Origin: Neobacillus cucumis
Lineage (GTDB): Bacteria > Bacillota > Bacilli > Bacillales > Cytobacillaceae
Length of the DNA stretch: 64,000 bases
Reading direction: 5' to 3'
NCBI RefSeq assembly: GCF_002860255.1
Contig: NZ_PGVE01000069.1
Coordinates: 62,001 to 126,000 of the forward strand
Shown here: positions 35,296 through 43,673 of the stretch, one piece after another
Numbering within the stretch: position 1 is the first letter of the stretch
How the letters are laid out: the number at the start of each line of letters is the position of its first letter
Program-made: the position numbers and the translations under genes
The notes under the pieces: model-generated
Databases searched by the model: none
Told to the model about the DNA's origin: nothing
What the model saw: the letters and a program-made list of their open reading frames with translations, nothing else

Positions 35296-36300
35296 ATGCT
35301 GGTAAAAAGTACATCCTTCAAATGGGCCGTCTTTATTGGTGCCGTTATCCTCATGCTGTTATTAATGTGTGCTAGTGTCATCTTTGGTTACACGGACACA
35401 AGCTGGAAAACGGCCATCGATGCCTACACGAATTACAATGGTTCAAATGAACATATTATTATCCAAACTGTGAGGGTTCCGAGAGCGTTAATAGCTGCAG
35501 CTGTTGGAGCCAGTTTGGCCATAGCAGGGACACTTATGCAAACCTTAACGAAAAATCCACTAGCGTCACCAGGGATATTTGGAATCAATGCGGGCGCTGG
35601 CTTTGTGGTTGTAGCAGCGATTACCCTATTCAAGGTAACCGATCTACAGGCTTTCAACGGGCTTGCCTTTTTGGGTGCGGCAGTTGCAGCTTTTTGTGTG
35701 TATGGAATTGGATCCTTTGGGAGAGAAGGGCTCACCCCTATGAAGCTTACTCTTGCTGGAGCAGCCATCTCGGCCATGTTTTCTTCTTTTACGCAAGGAT
35801 TACTCGTCATCAATGAAGCAGCACTTGAGCAGGTGTTGTTCTGGCTGGCAGGTTCGGTGCAAGGAAGAAAGCTTGAAACACTTGGAGCCGTATTACCATA
35901 TATCGGAATAGGCTGGGTGGGGGCCGTTTTAATTACTGGAAAACTGAATATCCTGTCCATGGGAGAAGATGTAGCGAAAGGACTAGGCTTACATATAGGG
36001 CTCGTTAAAATGACGATTGGTATATTAGTTATTCTTTTAGCAGGGGGTTCAGTAGCGGTAGCCGGGCCCATTGGCTTTGTCGGGATTGTGATCCCGCATA
36101 TTACCCGAACAATCATTGGAATAGACCATCGTTGGGTCATCCCTCTATCCGGAATTCTTGGGGCAGTGCTGTTACTGGCGGCAGATATTGGTGCTAGATA
36201 TCTTTTAATGCCCTCCGAAGTACCTGTGGGAGTTATGACCGCCATTATTGGAACGCCATTCTTTATTTACATTGCAAGAAGGGGGTTCAATGGCAGATGA
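35296..36300 (+). CDS. yfiZ: Siderophore ABC transporter permease 1
   Basis: FecCD/BtuC-family permease of 334 residues with about nine to ten helices. Markers are TVRVPRALIAAAVGASLAIAG near residue 57, QTLTKNPLASPGIFGINAGAG, and GPIGFVGIVIPHITRTIIG near the C-terminal third, which contacts the ATPase. It is the first gene after the Fur-controlled promoter and overlaps the next gene by 4 bases (ATGA). Confidence 0.9.
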   Translation: MLVKSTSFKWAVFIGAVILMLLLMCASVIFGYTDTSWKTAIDAYTNYNGSNEHIIIQTVRVPRALIAAAVGASLAIAGTLMQTLTKNPLASPGIFGINAGAGFVVVAAITLFKVTDLQAFNGLAFLGAAVAAFCVYGIGSFGREGLTPMKLTLAGAAISAMFSSFTQGLLVINEAALEQVLFWLAGSVQGRKLETLGAVLPYIGIGWVGAVLITGKLNILSMGEDVAKGLGLHIGLVKMTIGILVILLAGGSVAVAGPIGFVGIVIPHITRTIIGIDHRWVIPLSGILGAVLLLAADIGARYLLMPSEVPVGVMTAIIGTPFFIYIARRGFNGR

Positions 36301-37352
36301 GCAACTATAAAATCTTCCGTCCATTAAAGGGAAAGATATCTTTTTTAATTGATCGAAAAGCTGCACTTGTGTTTCTAATTTTGCTTTTTATTACCTTCAT
36401 TGTTTTCGTTTTTAGTACTGGAACAGGGGATATGAAGATTAATCCGCTAACTGTAGTAAAAGTATTATTTGGCGGCGGGCCGGAAATGGAAAAACTCATT
36501 ATCACTTCATTTCGCCTGCCCCGAATTATTGTTGCTTTACTTGTTGGAATATCTTTAGCATCAGCAGGGGCCATTTTACAAGGAATGATCCGCAACCCAT
36601 TAGCTTCACCAGATGTTCTTGGAATAACAGGGGGAGCGGCTGTTGCGGTTGTTGGATTTTTAGCTGCATTTAGTGATAAAAATAATGCTTTAACTGTAAG
36701 TATTACCTGGCTGCCATTAGCGGCTTTTTTAGGGGCCGGGCTCGTTGCTTTTTTAGTTTATTTCCTTGCTTGGAAAAATGGTGTATCACCTATAAGGCTT
36801 GTATTAATTGGGATAGGGATTTCGACGTTAATGCAGGCCTTAACAACCTTAATGATGATTATGGGTCCCATTTATCAGGCCAGCCAAGCGAATATCTGGA
36901 TTACGGGTACAGTCTATGGGTCCAATTGGAAAAACGTTGCGACTCTCTTGCCTTGGACCGTCATTTTCCTAATCATTTCCTTTATCTCAGCGCGGTCGAT
37001 TAATATTCAAGAGCTAGGTGATGAGGCAGCAACCGGTCTGGGCGGCAAGGTCCAAAAACAACGGTTCCTTCTTTTAATGATTAGTACGGCATTGATTGGC
37101 AGTTCCGTTGCTTTTGCCGGAGGAATTGGCTTTGTTGGATTGATGGCCCCCCATATGGCAAGAAGATTAGTTGGTTCCTCTTTTGGGGCATTACTTCCAG
37201 TCTCTGCTTTATTGGGAGGGATCCTTGTTATGGTGGCCGACCTAATCGGAAGGACCATGTTTTCGCCATTAGAGGTGCCTGCCGGTGTGTTTACAGCAGG
37301 AATCGGTGCACCCTATTTTATTTACCTTCTTTTTAAAACGAGAAATGCATAA
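36297..37352 (+). CDS. yfhA: Siderophore ABC transporter permease 2
   Basis: Second FecCD-type permease, 351 residues, forming a heterodimer with YfiZ. Markers are FRLPRIIVALLVGISLASAG, MIRNPLASPDVLGITGG and GGIGFVGLMAPHMARRLVG. Translation is coupled to yfiZ through the ATGA overlap. Confidence 0.9.
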   Translation: MSNYKIFRPLKGKISFLIDRKAALVFLILLFITFIVFVFSTGTGDMKINPLTVVKVLFGGGPEMEKLIITSFRLPRIIVALLVGISLASAGAILQGMIRNPLASPDVLGITGGAAVAVVGFLAAFSDKNNALTVSITWLPLAAFLGAGLVAFLVYFLAWKNGVSPIRLVLIGIGISTLMQALTTLMMIMGPIYQASQANIWITGTVYGSNWKNVATLLPWTVIFLIISFISARSINIQELGDEAATGLGGKVQKQRFLLLMISTALIGSSVAFAGGIGFVGLMAPHMARRLVGSSFGALLPVSALLGGILVMVADLIGRTMFSPLEVPAGVFTAGIGAPYFIYLLFKTRNA

Positions 37353-37417
37353 AAGCCTTTTGCCCAGCTTGCTGACGGGCTGCGTCACCAAAGTTGATTA
37401 ATAAAGGAGTTGGCATC

Positions 37418-38239
37418 ATGAAGAATGCAATCGAAACGAAAAATTTATCTCTTTCATATGGGGAAAGTCTCATTATTAAAGAACTGGATTTAGAGATTCC
37501 AAAGGGTGAGATTACCGTTTTTATTGGTGGGAACGGCTGCGGAAAATCCACGCTTCTTCGTTCCATAGCCCGTCTCCTAAAACCGAAATCCGGTGGAATT
37601 TTACTAGAAGGGAAGGAAATCGGAAAGCTTTCGACAAAAGAAATTGCTAAAAAGATGGCCATTCTGCCCCAATCTCCGTCAGCACCGGAAGGACTTACTG
37701 TTTTTCAACTGGTCAAACAAGGACGTTATCCACATCAATCCTGGTTAAAACAGTGGTCTGAAGAAGACGAAAAAAAGGTAGATGAGGCGCTAAAGGCAAC
37801 CCGTCTTGAGCATTTAAAAGAAAGAGCCGTAGATTCTCTTTCAGGAGGCCAAAGGCAGCGCGCCTGGATTGCCATGACCCTGGCACAGGATACGGATATT
37901 ATTTTATTGGATGAGCCCACTACTTACTTGGATATGACCCATCAAATTGAGATACTGGACTTATTATTTGAATTAAATGAATGGAAGAATCGAACAGTTG
38001 TTATGGTCCTTCATGACCTAAATCTTGCCTGCCGCTATGCTCATAATATTGTGGCAATCAAGGATCAGAAGGTTTATGCTCAAGGGGCGCCTGAACATGT
38101 AATAACCCGCAGTTTGGTCAAACATGTTTTTGATATGGATTGTGAAGTGACAGTAGACCCCTTATTCGGCACTCCTCTATGTATCCCTTATGGAAAGGGA
38201 AGGCGAATCAAGAATAAGGCGGTAGTAATGAATGGGTAA
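37418..38239 (+). CDS. yusV: Siderophore ABC transporter ATPase
   Basis: ATPase of 273 residues. Walker A GGNGCGKST is at about 36-44, the signature SLSGGQRQRAWIAM at about 138-151, Walker B IILLDEPTTYLD at about 158-169. In B. subtilis YusV energises several hydroxamate uptake systems from a separate locus; here it is directly behind the permeases. ATG 37418 follows AAAGGAG by 8 bases; TTG 37394 is upstream of that site. Confidence 0.9.
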   Translation: MKNAIETKNLSLSYGESLIIKELDLEIPKGEITVFIGGNGCGKSTLLRSIARLLKPKSGGILLEGKEIGKLSTKEIAKKMAILPQSPSAPEGLTVFQLVKQGRYPHQSWLKQWSEEDEKKVDEALKATRLEHLKERAVDSLSGGQRQRAWIAMTLAQDTDIILLDEPTTYLDMTHQIEILDLLFELNEWKNRTVVMVLHDLNLACRYAHNIVAIKDQKVYAQGAPEHVITRSLVKHVFDMDCEVTVDPLFGTPLCIPYGKGRRIKNKAVVMNG

Positions 38240-39026
38240 CAATCTCTTAGAAGCGGAACTTACTCAACTAGAAAAATATAGATTCAGTTCAGATTTGCCT
38301 CAGTCCTTCATGGTCAAAGATCTGTTGAAGGATGAATACCTTAAAGACTTTTTAAAAAAATTAACTGCCATCCTCGGAGCGCCAAATGAAAAAGCGACAG
38401 CCTCTATTTTCATTAAACGGTACGCATTCGTCGCTGTCATGTCACTATATACGATGACGGCTTGGAATAAAAGACTGGATGTTTCGTTAAGTAATATAAA
38501 AATGGAATCTCCAAAAACGGGAGAGGATTGGCTGCCATCCTTTTCGTTAGTCAATGATAAACTACAACCATGGGATGGAACAAAGCGTCCTCACTGGCGT
38601 CAAGACATTGTTAAAAGTCTCTTTGCTGAAAACCTGGAATTGCTGATCAGAAAATTAGAGAAAACGGTGGGTATTTCAAGGCTCATTTTATGGGAAAATA
38701 TTGCTGTTTACTTGTTCTGGCTATTTGAAAAAGAATTAAAGGACCATCCGAGTGCTCATGTTTTGGACGATTTCAACTATATGCTTTTTCAAGCAGAAGG
38801 AGGATTATTCGGCACCTACAAGCGTAATCCCCTTCTTAGATATTATGGGATGAAAACGAATATGGTAGAATGGAACGAAGAAGTACGAATTCGAAGTACA
38901 TGTTGTTTTTCGTACCAACTGCCGGCAGGGAAACGCTGTAAAACCTGTCCATGTACGCAAATCGCCAAGGACGGAAGGTGTCAGGATGGAGAAGGAATTT
39001 ACTGCTCAATTCGAAGCATTACTTGA
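38232..39026 (+). CDS. FhuF-like ferric-siderophore reductase
   Basis: A 264-residue protein with a C-terminal cysteine motif C224-C225-x10-C236-x2-C239, the 2Fe-2S pattern of FhuF-type siderophore reductases that release iron from imported hydroxamates. The rest has only general similarity to the IucA/IucC C-terminal and FhuF families. The start overlaps yusV by 8 bases and the end overlaps yusU by 41 bases, so it belongs to the iron operon. Confidence 0.82.
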   Translation: MGNNLLEAELTQLEKYRFSSDLPQSFMVKDLLKDEYLKDFLKKLTAILGAPNEKATASIFIKRYAFVAVMSLYTMTAWNKRLDVSLSNIKMESPKTGEDWLPSFSLVNDKLQPWDGTKRPHWRQDIVKSLFAENLELLIRKLEKTVGISRLILWENIAVYLFWLFEKELKDHPSAHVLDDFNYMLFQAEGGLFGTYKRNPLLRYYGMKTNMVEWNEEVRIRSTCCFSYQLPAGKRCKTCPCTQIAKDGRCQDGEGIYCSIRSIT

Positions 39027-39234
39027 AAAATATAGTGAGCTTTTGGTTGGGGAAAGTAAGGAAGATACAAAAGAAAAGGTGAAAGCATGGGCATTATACA
39101 CACATATTGCCAAGTCTATGCCCGCTTTAGCCAAGCACTGGAATGAACTGTATCCCGATGCAAAAGAAGAGATGAAACAAATCGTTCAAGAAATTAAACA
39201 GCTCAATGAACAGCATCGAAATGCCAAAAAATAA
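38986..39234 (+). CDS. yusU: DUF2573 protein YusU
   Basis: Small helical protein of 82 residues, unknown function, rich in charged residues with a possible coiled coil (DAKEEMKQIVQEIKQLNEQ). YusU lies beside YusV in B. subtilis too, so it may help siderophore uptake, but that is only context. It overlaps the FhuF-like gene in another frame and has ribosome site GGAAGGTG. Confidence 0.8.
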   Translation: MEKEFTAQFEALLEKYSELLVGESKEDTKEKVKAWALYTHIAKSMPALAKHWNELYPDAKEEMKQIVQEIKQLNEQHRNAKK

Positions 39235-39240
39235 TGTGAA

Positions 39241-39271
39241 ACGGCCATGCATGAACATGGCCGTTTTTTTA
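39241..39271. terminator. Terminator of the siderophore operon
   Basis: ACGGCCATG 39241-39249 pairs with CATGGCCGT 39256-39264, then TTTTTTT; it may also serve the convergent DUF378 gene. Confidence 0.92.
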
Positions 39272-39595
39272 TAGTTGATCATCTGTTTGATCTGATTGTC
39301 TGGCTCGATTATTAATATCTGTCATATCATTTTCTTGGCCAAACTCTGTAGCATAGCTCGGCTGACCAATGTTTTGACGGGGTGTATCTGTTTTGGACTC
39401 ACCAATTCGAGCAAATAATAGTGGAATGCAGAGAAGTCCGCTCAGCCCAACAAGGCTATAAATAACTCTTGATAAAGCCGAATCTTGTCCGCCAAAAAGG
39501 GCAGCTACTAAATCAAATTGAAATAAACCAATTAGTCCCCAGTTAATAGCCCCGATAATCACTAAAACCAAGGCGATTCTTGATAAGGTTCTCAT
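39269..39595 (-). CDS. DUF378 membrane protein
   Basis: A 108-residue protein. The first 65 residues form a two-helix DUF378 domain (VIIGAINWGLIGLFQFDLVAALFGG), the rest a polar C-terminal tail rich in Q, N and D. This tail makes it longer than B. subtilis YuzA (about 78). Ribosome site CCAGGAGGTG. Function unknown. Confidence 0.82.
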   Translation of the reverse strand: MRTLSRIALVLVIIGAINWGLIGLFQFDLVAALFGGQDSALSRVIYSLVGLSGLLCIPLLFARIGESKTDTPRQNIGQPSYATEFGQENDMTDINNRARQSDQTDDQL

Positions 39596-39670
39596 GCTTG
39601 TTCACCTCCTGGATTAGTAAATAAAGATATCGTTTCTAGCATGTGTAAAATCACCTGTCATCATTCAGGG

Positions 39671-39708
39671 CATAAAAAAAGAAAAACAGGCTGTTGGCTC
39701 AGCCTGTT
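39671..39708 (-). terminator. yuzL terminator
   Basis: AACAGGCT 39685-39692 pairs with AGCCTGTT 39701-39708; the minus strand continues as a long T tract. Confidence 0.88.
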
Positions 39709-39715
39709 TAACCAC

Positions 39716-39847
39716 CTAACGTTTAAACTGACTATTCTGGCTGTTTTGTTTGTCAGTGTTTTGTTCTTCATTCCCTGGGCCAGCATTGCCTTTGACGCTG
39801 GCTGCACTAACAGCCGCTTTGGAAGGGTTCTTTTTCACTCTCGCCAT
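39716..39847 (-). CDS. yuzL: YuzL-family small protein
   Basis: A 43-residue frame read on the minus strand: MARVKKNPSKAAVSAASVKG, then an Asn/Gln-rich tail ending SQFKR. GAGGTGAT stands just before the ATG and a terminator follows the stop. The PSKAAVSAASVKG segment matches the YuzL family, whose gene is also next to fadNAE in B. subtilis. Size and composition are like minor small spore proteins, but the role is unproven. Confidence 0.78.
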   Translation of the reverse strand: MARVKKNPSKAAVSAASVKGNAGPGNEEQNTDKQNSQNSQFKR

Positions 39848-40016
39848 TTATATCACCTCATGAATAGGATGCCCATCCAAAGCAAATTATGAGGCTGAAA
39901 AATGATGTTCAAAAAAATTTTAAAATTCCGCGTTTATTGATTGCACAAATTTTCGAAATATTTTATATTAATTAGTAGCGGGACTCATTCACATGTAAAT
40001 TTTTTTTACTCTAAAA

Positions 40017-40036
40017 ATGAATGAGTATTCATTCAA
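40017..40036. promoter_or_regulatory. FadR operator of fadNAE
   Basis: ATGAATGAGTATTCATTCAA contains TGAATGA-N4-TCATTCA, the FadR pattern. It lies 18 bases before the fadN start codon. A possible promoter upstream is TTGCAC 39941, 17 bp, TATATT 39964. Confidence 0.92.
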
Positions 40037-40054
40037 GAATTGAAGGGGGAGACA

Positions 40055-42442
40055 ATGTTGAACCAATTGATTAAAAAAGCAGCTGTCCTTGGATCGGGTG
40101 TTATGGGATCAGGAATTGCTGCTCACTTAGCAAATATCGGAATTCCAACATTATTGCTGGATATTGTGCCGCGGGAATTAACGAAGGATGAAATAGCAAA
40201 AGGACTAACTTTAGCAGATAAACCAGTTCGTAATCGGATTAGCACACAAAATATCCAAAAATTATTAAAGCAAAAGCCTGCACCACTTACCTCTAAAAAG
40301 AATCTCGCCCTCATTGAAGCAGGCAACCTCGAAGACGATCTAGTGAAATTAAAGGACGTTGACTGGGTCATTGAAGTAGTCGTAGAAAACCTAAACGTGA
40401 AGAAACAGGTTTTTGAAAAAGTCGACCAATACCGCAAGCCTGGCAGCATTGTCAGCTCGAATACCTCTGGAATATCAGTTGAAGCCATGGTGGAAGGACG
40501 TTCCGATGATTTTAAAAAGAATTTCTTAGGAACACACTTCTTTAATCCACCTCGCTATTTAAAATTACTTGAAGTGATCCCTACTCAATATACGGCACCT
40601 GAAGTACTTTCATTCATGAAAACTTTTGGTGAGGATGTATTAGGTAAAGGTGTAGTCGAAGCAAAAGATACTCCAAACTTTATTGCCAACCGCATTGGTA
40701 CCTATGGTCTGCTAGTCACCGTCAGGGAAATGTTAAAGGCTGGACTAAGTGTCGGAGAAGTAGATTCGATTACTGGTCCATTAATCGGCCGGGCCAAGAG
40801 TGCTACCTTCCGTACATTGGATGTCGTCGGATTAGATACTTTTTATCATGTGGCCGGTAATGTTTATGAACAAGTGGACGGAAAAGAAAAAGAAGTATTT
40901 GAAATTCCTGGATTTCTAAAGACAATGGTTGAAAAAGGCTGGCTTGGCAGTAAAACGGGCCAAGGGTTCTTTTTGAAAAAAGGAAAGGAAATTCTTGAGC
41001 TTGATCCCAATACATTAGAATATGGTCCGCGCAAAAAGCTTTCCACTCCATCGATCGAACTGGCTAAGCAAGAAAAAAGCACAGCAAATAAATTGAAAGC
41101 GCTTGTATATGCGAATGACAAGGCAGGGCAATTTCTATGGAGGACATTTACTGAATCCTTCATTTACTCTGCAAAGCTTTTAGGTGTCATTGCTGATGAC
41201 ATTGTTGCCATTGACCGGGCGATGAAATGGGGCTTTGGCTGGGAAATGGGACCATTTGAAGCGTGGGATGCCATCGGCCTGGAAAAATCGGTACAAAAGT
41301 TAAAAGAAGCGGGTGTTGAAGTACCGGCATGTGTCACTGACATGCTTGATAAAGGTCATACCTCTTTCTACTTAGAAGAAAATGGCGAGCAGTTTTACTA
41401 TCATAACGGTCAATACCGACTTGTCGAAACCAATCCAAAGGTGATTGACCTTAAGAAAATCAAAAAACAAAGAGGTGTCATCAAAAAGAACAGCGGTGCA
41501 AGCCTAATTGATATCGGTGATGGTGTTGCGCTCTTGGAGTTCCACTCACCCAACAACGCGATCGGCCTCGACATTGTCCAAATGATGAACTATGCAGTGG
41601 ATGAAGTCGAGAAAAATTATAAAGGTCTCGTCATTGGGAACCAGGGGAAAAACTTTTGTGTCGGTGCTAATCTGGCGATGATGTTAATGGAAGTGCAGGA
41701 TGACAATATTTATGAGTTAGATTTAATTGTCCGCCACCTTCATAGCGCCTTATTAAAGGTGAAATATAGTTCGAAGCCGGTTGTTGCTGCTCCATTTGGG
41801 ATGACTCTTGGAGGCGGTGCTGAGGTTTGTCTGCCAGCAGCTCATATTCAAGCCTCATCAGAAACCTACATGGGTCTTGTCGAAGTAGGTGTCGGCTTAC
41901 TGCCAGGCGGAGGCGGAAACAAGGAACTTTACATGAAGCATTTAGAGAACCTGCCAAACGGCGTTCCATTTGATTTGCAAAATGTAGCCAATAAAGTATT
42001 TGAGACGATTGCAACTGCAAAAGTGTCAACTTCTGCAGACGAGGCAAGAGAAAATAATTTCTTACGTTCATCTGACGGTATCAGCTATAACAGCGACCAT
42101 CTTATCTATGATGCCAAACAGGCCGTGCTTTCCTTGCACGAAAAAGGGTATAAACCACGAGTACGCAGGAAGGTTCCAGTCGTGGGAGAAACAGGTTATG
42201 CCACTCTATTATTAGGGGCAGAAGCCATGCGCCTATCTGGCTATATCTCAGAGCATGATTTAAAAATCGCCAAAAAGATTGCTTATGTCATTGCTGGCGG
42301 ACGGGTGCCATTCGGTACAGAGGTCGATGAGCAATATCTATTAGATTTAGAACGAGAGGCTTTCTTAAGTCTGATTGCCGAGCCAAAATCACAGCAGCGG
42401 ATGCAGCACATGCTTGTGAAGGGGAAACCATTAAGAAACTAA
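40055..42442 (+). CDS. fadN: 3-hydroxyacyl-CoA dehydrogenase / enoyl-CoA hydratase FadN
   Basis: Two-domain beta-oxidation enzyme of 795 residues. The N-terminal NAD domain has AAVLGSGVMGSGIAAHLA, and FLGTHFFNPPRYLKLLEVIP carries the dehydrogenase catalytic histidine region; the crotonase domain starts near residue 480 with GKNFCVGANLAMM and FGMTLGGGAEVCLPA. ATG 40055 is preferred over TTG 40040 because AAGGGGGAG lies between them. It is first in fadNAE, controlled by FadR. Confidence 0.93.
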   Translation: MLNQLIKKAAVLGSGVMGSGIAAHLANIGIPTLLLDIVPRELTKDEIAKGLTLADKPVRNRISTQNIQKLLKQKPAPLTSKKNLALIEAGNLEDDLVKLKDVDWVIEVVVENLNVKKQVFEKVDQYRKPGSIVSSNTSGISVEAMVEGRSDDFKKNFLGTHFFNPPRYLKLLEVIPTQYTAPEVLSFMKTFGEDVLGKGVVEAKDTPNFIANRIGTYGLLVTVREMLKAGLSVGEVDSITGPLIGRAKSATFRTLDVVGLDTFYHVAGNVYEQVDGKEKEVFEIPGFLKTMVEKGWLGSKTGQGFFLKKGKEILELDPNTLEYGPRKKLSTPSIELAKQEKSTANKLKALVYANDKAGQFLWRTFTESFIYSAKLLGVIADDIVAIDRAMKWGFGWEMGPFEAWDAIGLEKSVQKLKEAGVEVPACVTDMLDKGHTSFYLEENGEQFYYHNGQYRLVETNPKVIDLKKIKKQRGVIKKNSGASLIDIGDGVALLEFHSPNNAIGLDIVQMMNYAVDEVEKNYKGLVIGNQGKNFCVGANLAMMLMEVQDDNIYELDLIVRHLHSALLKVKYSSKPVVAAPFGMTLGGGAEVCLPAAHIQASSETYMGLVEVGVGLLPGGGGNKELYMKHLENLPNGVPFDLQNVANKVFETIATAKVSTSADEARENNFLRSSDGISYNSDHLIYDAKQAVLSLHEKGYKPRVRRKVPVVGETGYATLLLGAEAMRLSGYISEHDLKIAKKIAYVIAGGRVPFGTEVDEQYLLDLEREAFLSLIAEPKSQQRMQHMLVKGKPLRN

Positions 42443-42476
42443 TATCAATAGATTAAGAGAAAGCGAGGGAGCTTGC

Positions 42477-43652
42477 ATGAGAGAAGCGGTGATTGTTGCC
42501 GGGGCCCGGACCCCGGTTGGTAAGGCAAAGAAAGGATCACTTGCCCATGTACGTCCAGATGACCTGGGGGCATTGGTAGTAAAAGAAACGTTAAAGCGTG
42601 CCGGTAACTATGAAGGAAATATAGATGATTTAATCATTGGCTGTGCCATGCCGGAAGCGGAACAGGGAAACAATATGGCCCGAAACATCGGGGCTTTAGC
42701 GGGGCTTCCTTATACAGTTCCTGCAATCACCATCAATCGGTTCTGTTCCTCGGGATTACAGGCCATCGCTTATGCTGCACAAGGAATTATGCTGGGGCAT
42801 ACCGAGACAGCCATTGCTGGCGGAGCGGAATCCATGAGCATGATTCCCATGATGGGGCATGTCGTACGTCCGAATATTAAACTCGCGGAAACAGCACCGC
42901 AATACTACATGGGAATGGGCCATACAGCCGAACAGGTTGCGCAAAAATATGGCATTTCCCGTGAAGACCAAGACGCCTTTGCCGTTCGAAGCCATCAGCG
43001 TGCCGCGAAGGCGATTGCGGAAGGGAAGTTCGTGGATGAAATCGTGCCCGTTGATGTAACCATTCGCACGGTTGGTAATGACAATAAACTGGTTGAAAAA
43101 ACGATCCAATTTTCAGTGGACGAGGGGGTTCGCCCGGATACCAATTTAGAGACACTATCGAAGCTTCGTCCGGCTTTTTCCGTCACTGGATCCGTAACCG
43201 CAGGCAATGCCTCACAAACAAGTGACGGGGCAGCGGCCTTAATGTTAATGGATCGTGAAAAAGCAGAAGCACTCGGCCTGAAACCCCTGGTTAAATTTCG
43301 TTCGTTTGCGGTGGGAGGCGTTCCTCCTGAAATCATGGGTGTCGGCCCGGTGGTAGCCATTCCAAAAGCGGTTAAGCTCGCAGGCTTAGAATTATCGGAT
43401 ATTAACCTATTTGAATTAAATGAAGCTTTTGCATCCCAATCATTACAGGTCATTAGAGAACTTGGCTTAAATGAAGAAATAGTCAATGTCAATGGCGGTG
43501 CGATCGCCCTTGGACACCCGCTTGGCTGTACAGGAGCAAAGCTGACTCTCTCTCTCATCCATGAGTTAAAACGCCGTAACGAACAATTTGGCGTTGTAAC
43601 CATGTGTATCGGCGGCGGAATGGGTGCTGCTGGAGTATTTGAATTACTATAA
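42477..43652 (+). CDS. fadA: Acetyl-CoA C-acyltransferase FadA
   Basis: Thiolase that completes each beta-oxidation round by releasing acetyl-CoA. It has 391 residues. The acyl-enzyme cysteine is C90 (NRFCSSGLQA); the histidine motif is GGAIALGHPLGCTGA and the second cysteine motif is MCIGGGMGAAG at the C-terminus. It lies 34 bases after fadN and 21 before fadE. Confidence 0.95.
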   Translation: MREAVIVAGARTPVGKAKKGSLAHVRPDDLGALVVKETLKRAGNYEGNIDDLIIGCAMPEAEQGNNMARNIGALAGLPYTVPAITINRFCSSGLQAIAYAAQGIMLGHTETAIAGGAESMSMIPMMGHVVRPNIKLAETAPQYYMGMGHTAEQVAQKYGISREDQDAFAVRSHQRAAKAIAEGKFVDEIVPVDVTIRTVGNDNKLVEKTIQFSVDEGVRPDTNLETLSKLRPAFSVTGSVTAGNASQTSDGAAALMLMDREKAEALGLKPLVKFRSFAVGGVPPEIMGVGPVVAIPKAVKLAGLELSDINLFELNEAFASQSLQVIRELGLNEEIVNVNGGAIALGHPLGCTGAKLTLSLIHELKRRNEQFGVVTMCIGGGMGAAGVFELL

Positions 43653-43673
43653 AAAAGTTAGGAGGAGTTTTTA

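Noticed and set aside
35433..36245. 270-codon antisense frame within yfiZ
   Set aside because: Pro/Thr/Ser-rich composition typical of the reverse strand of a membrane protein gene; yfiZ is a clear FecCD permease.
39641..39892. 83-codon plus-strand frame upstream of fadN
   Set aside because: It is antisense to yuzL and its terminator, with no ribosome site.
42995..43603. 202-codon antisense frame within fadA
   Set aside because: Shadow of a highly conserved thiolase; no start signals.
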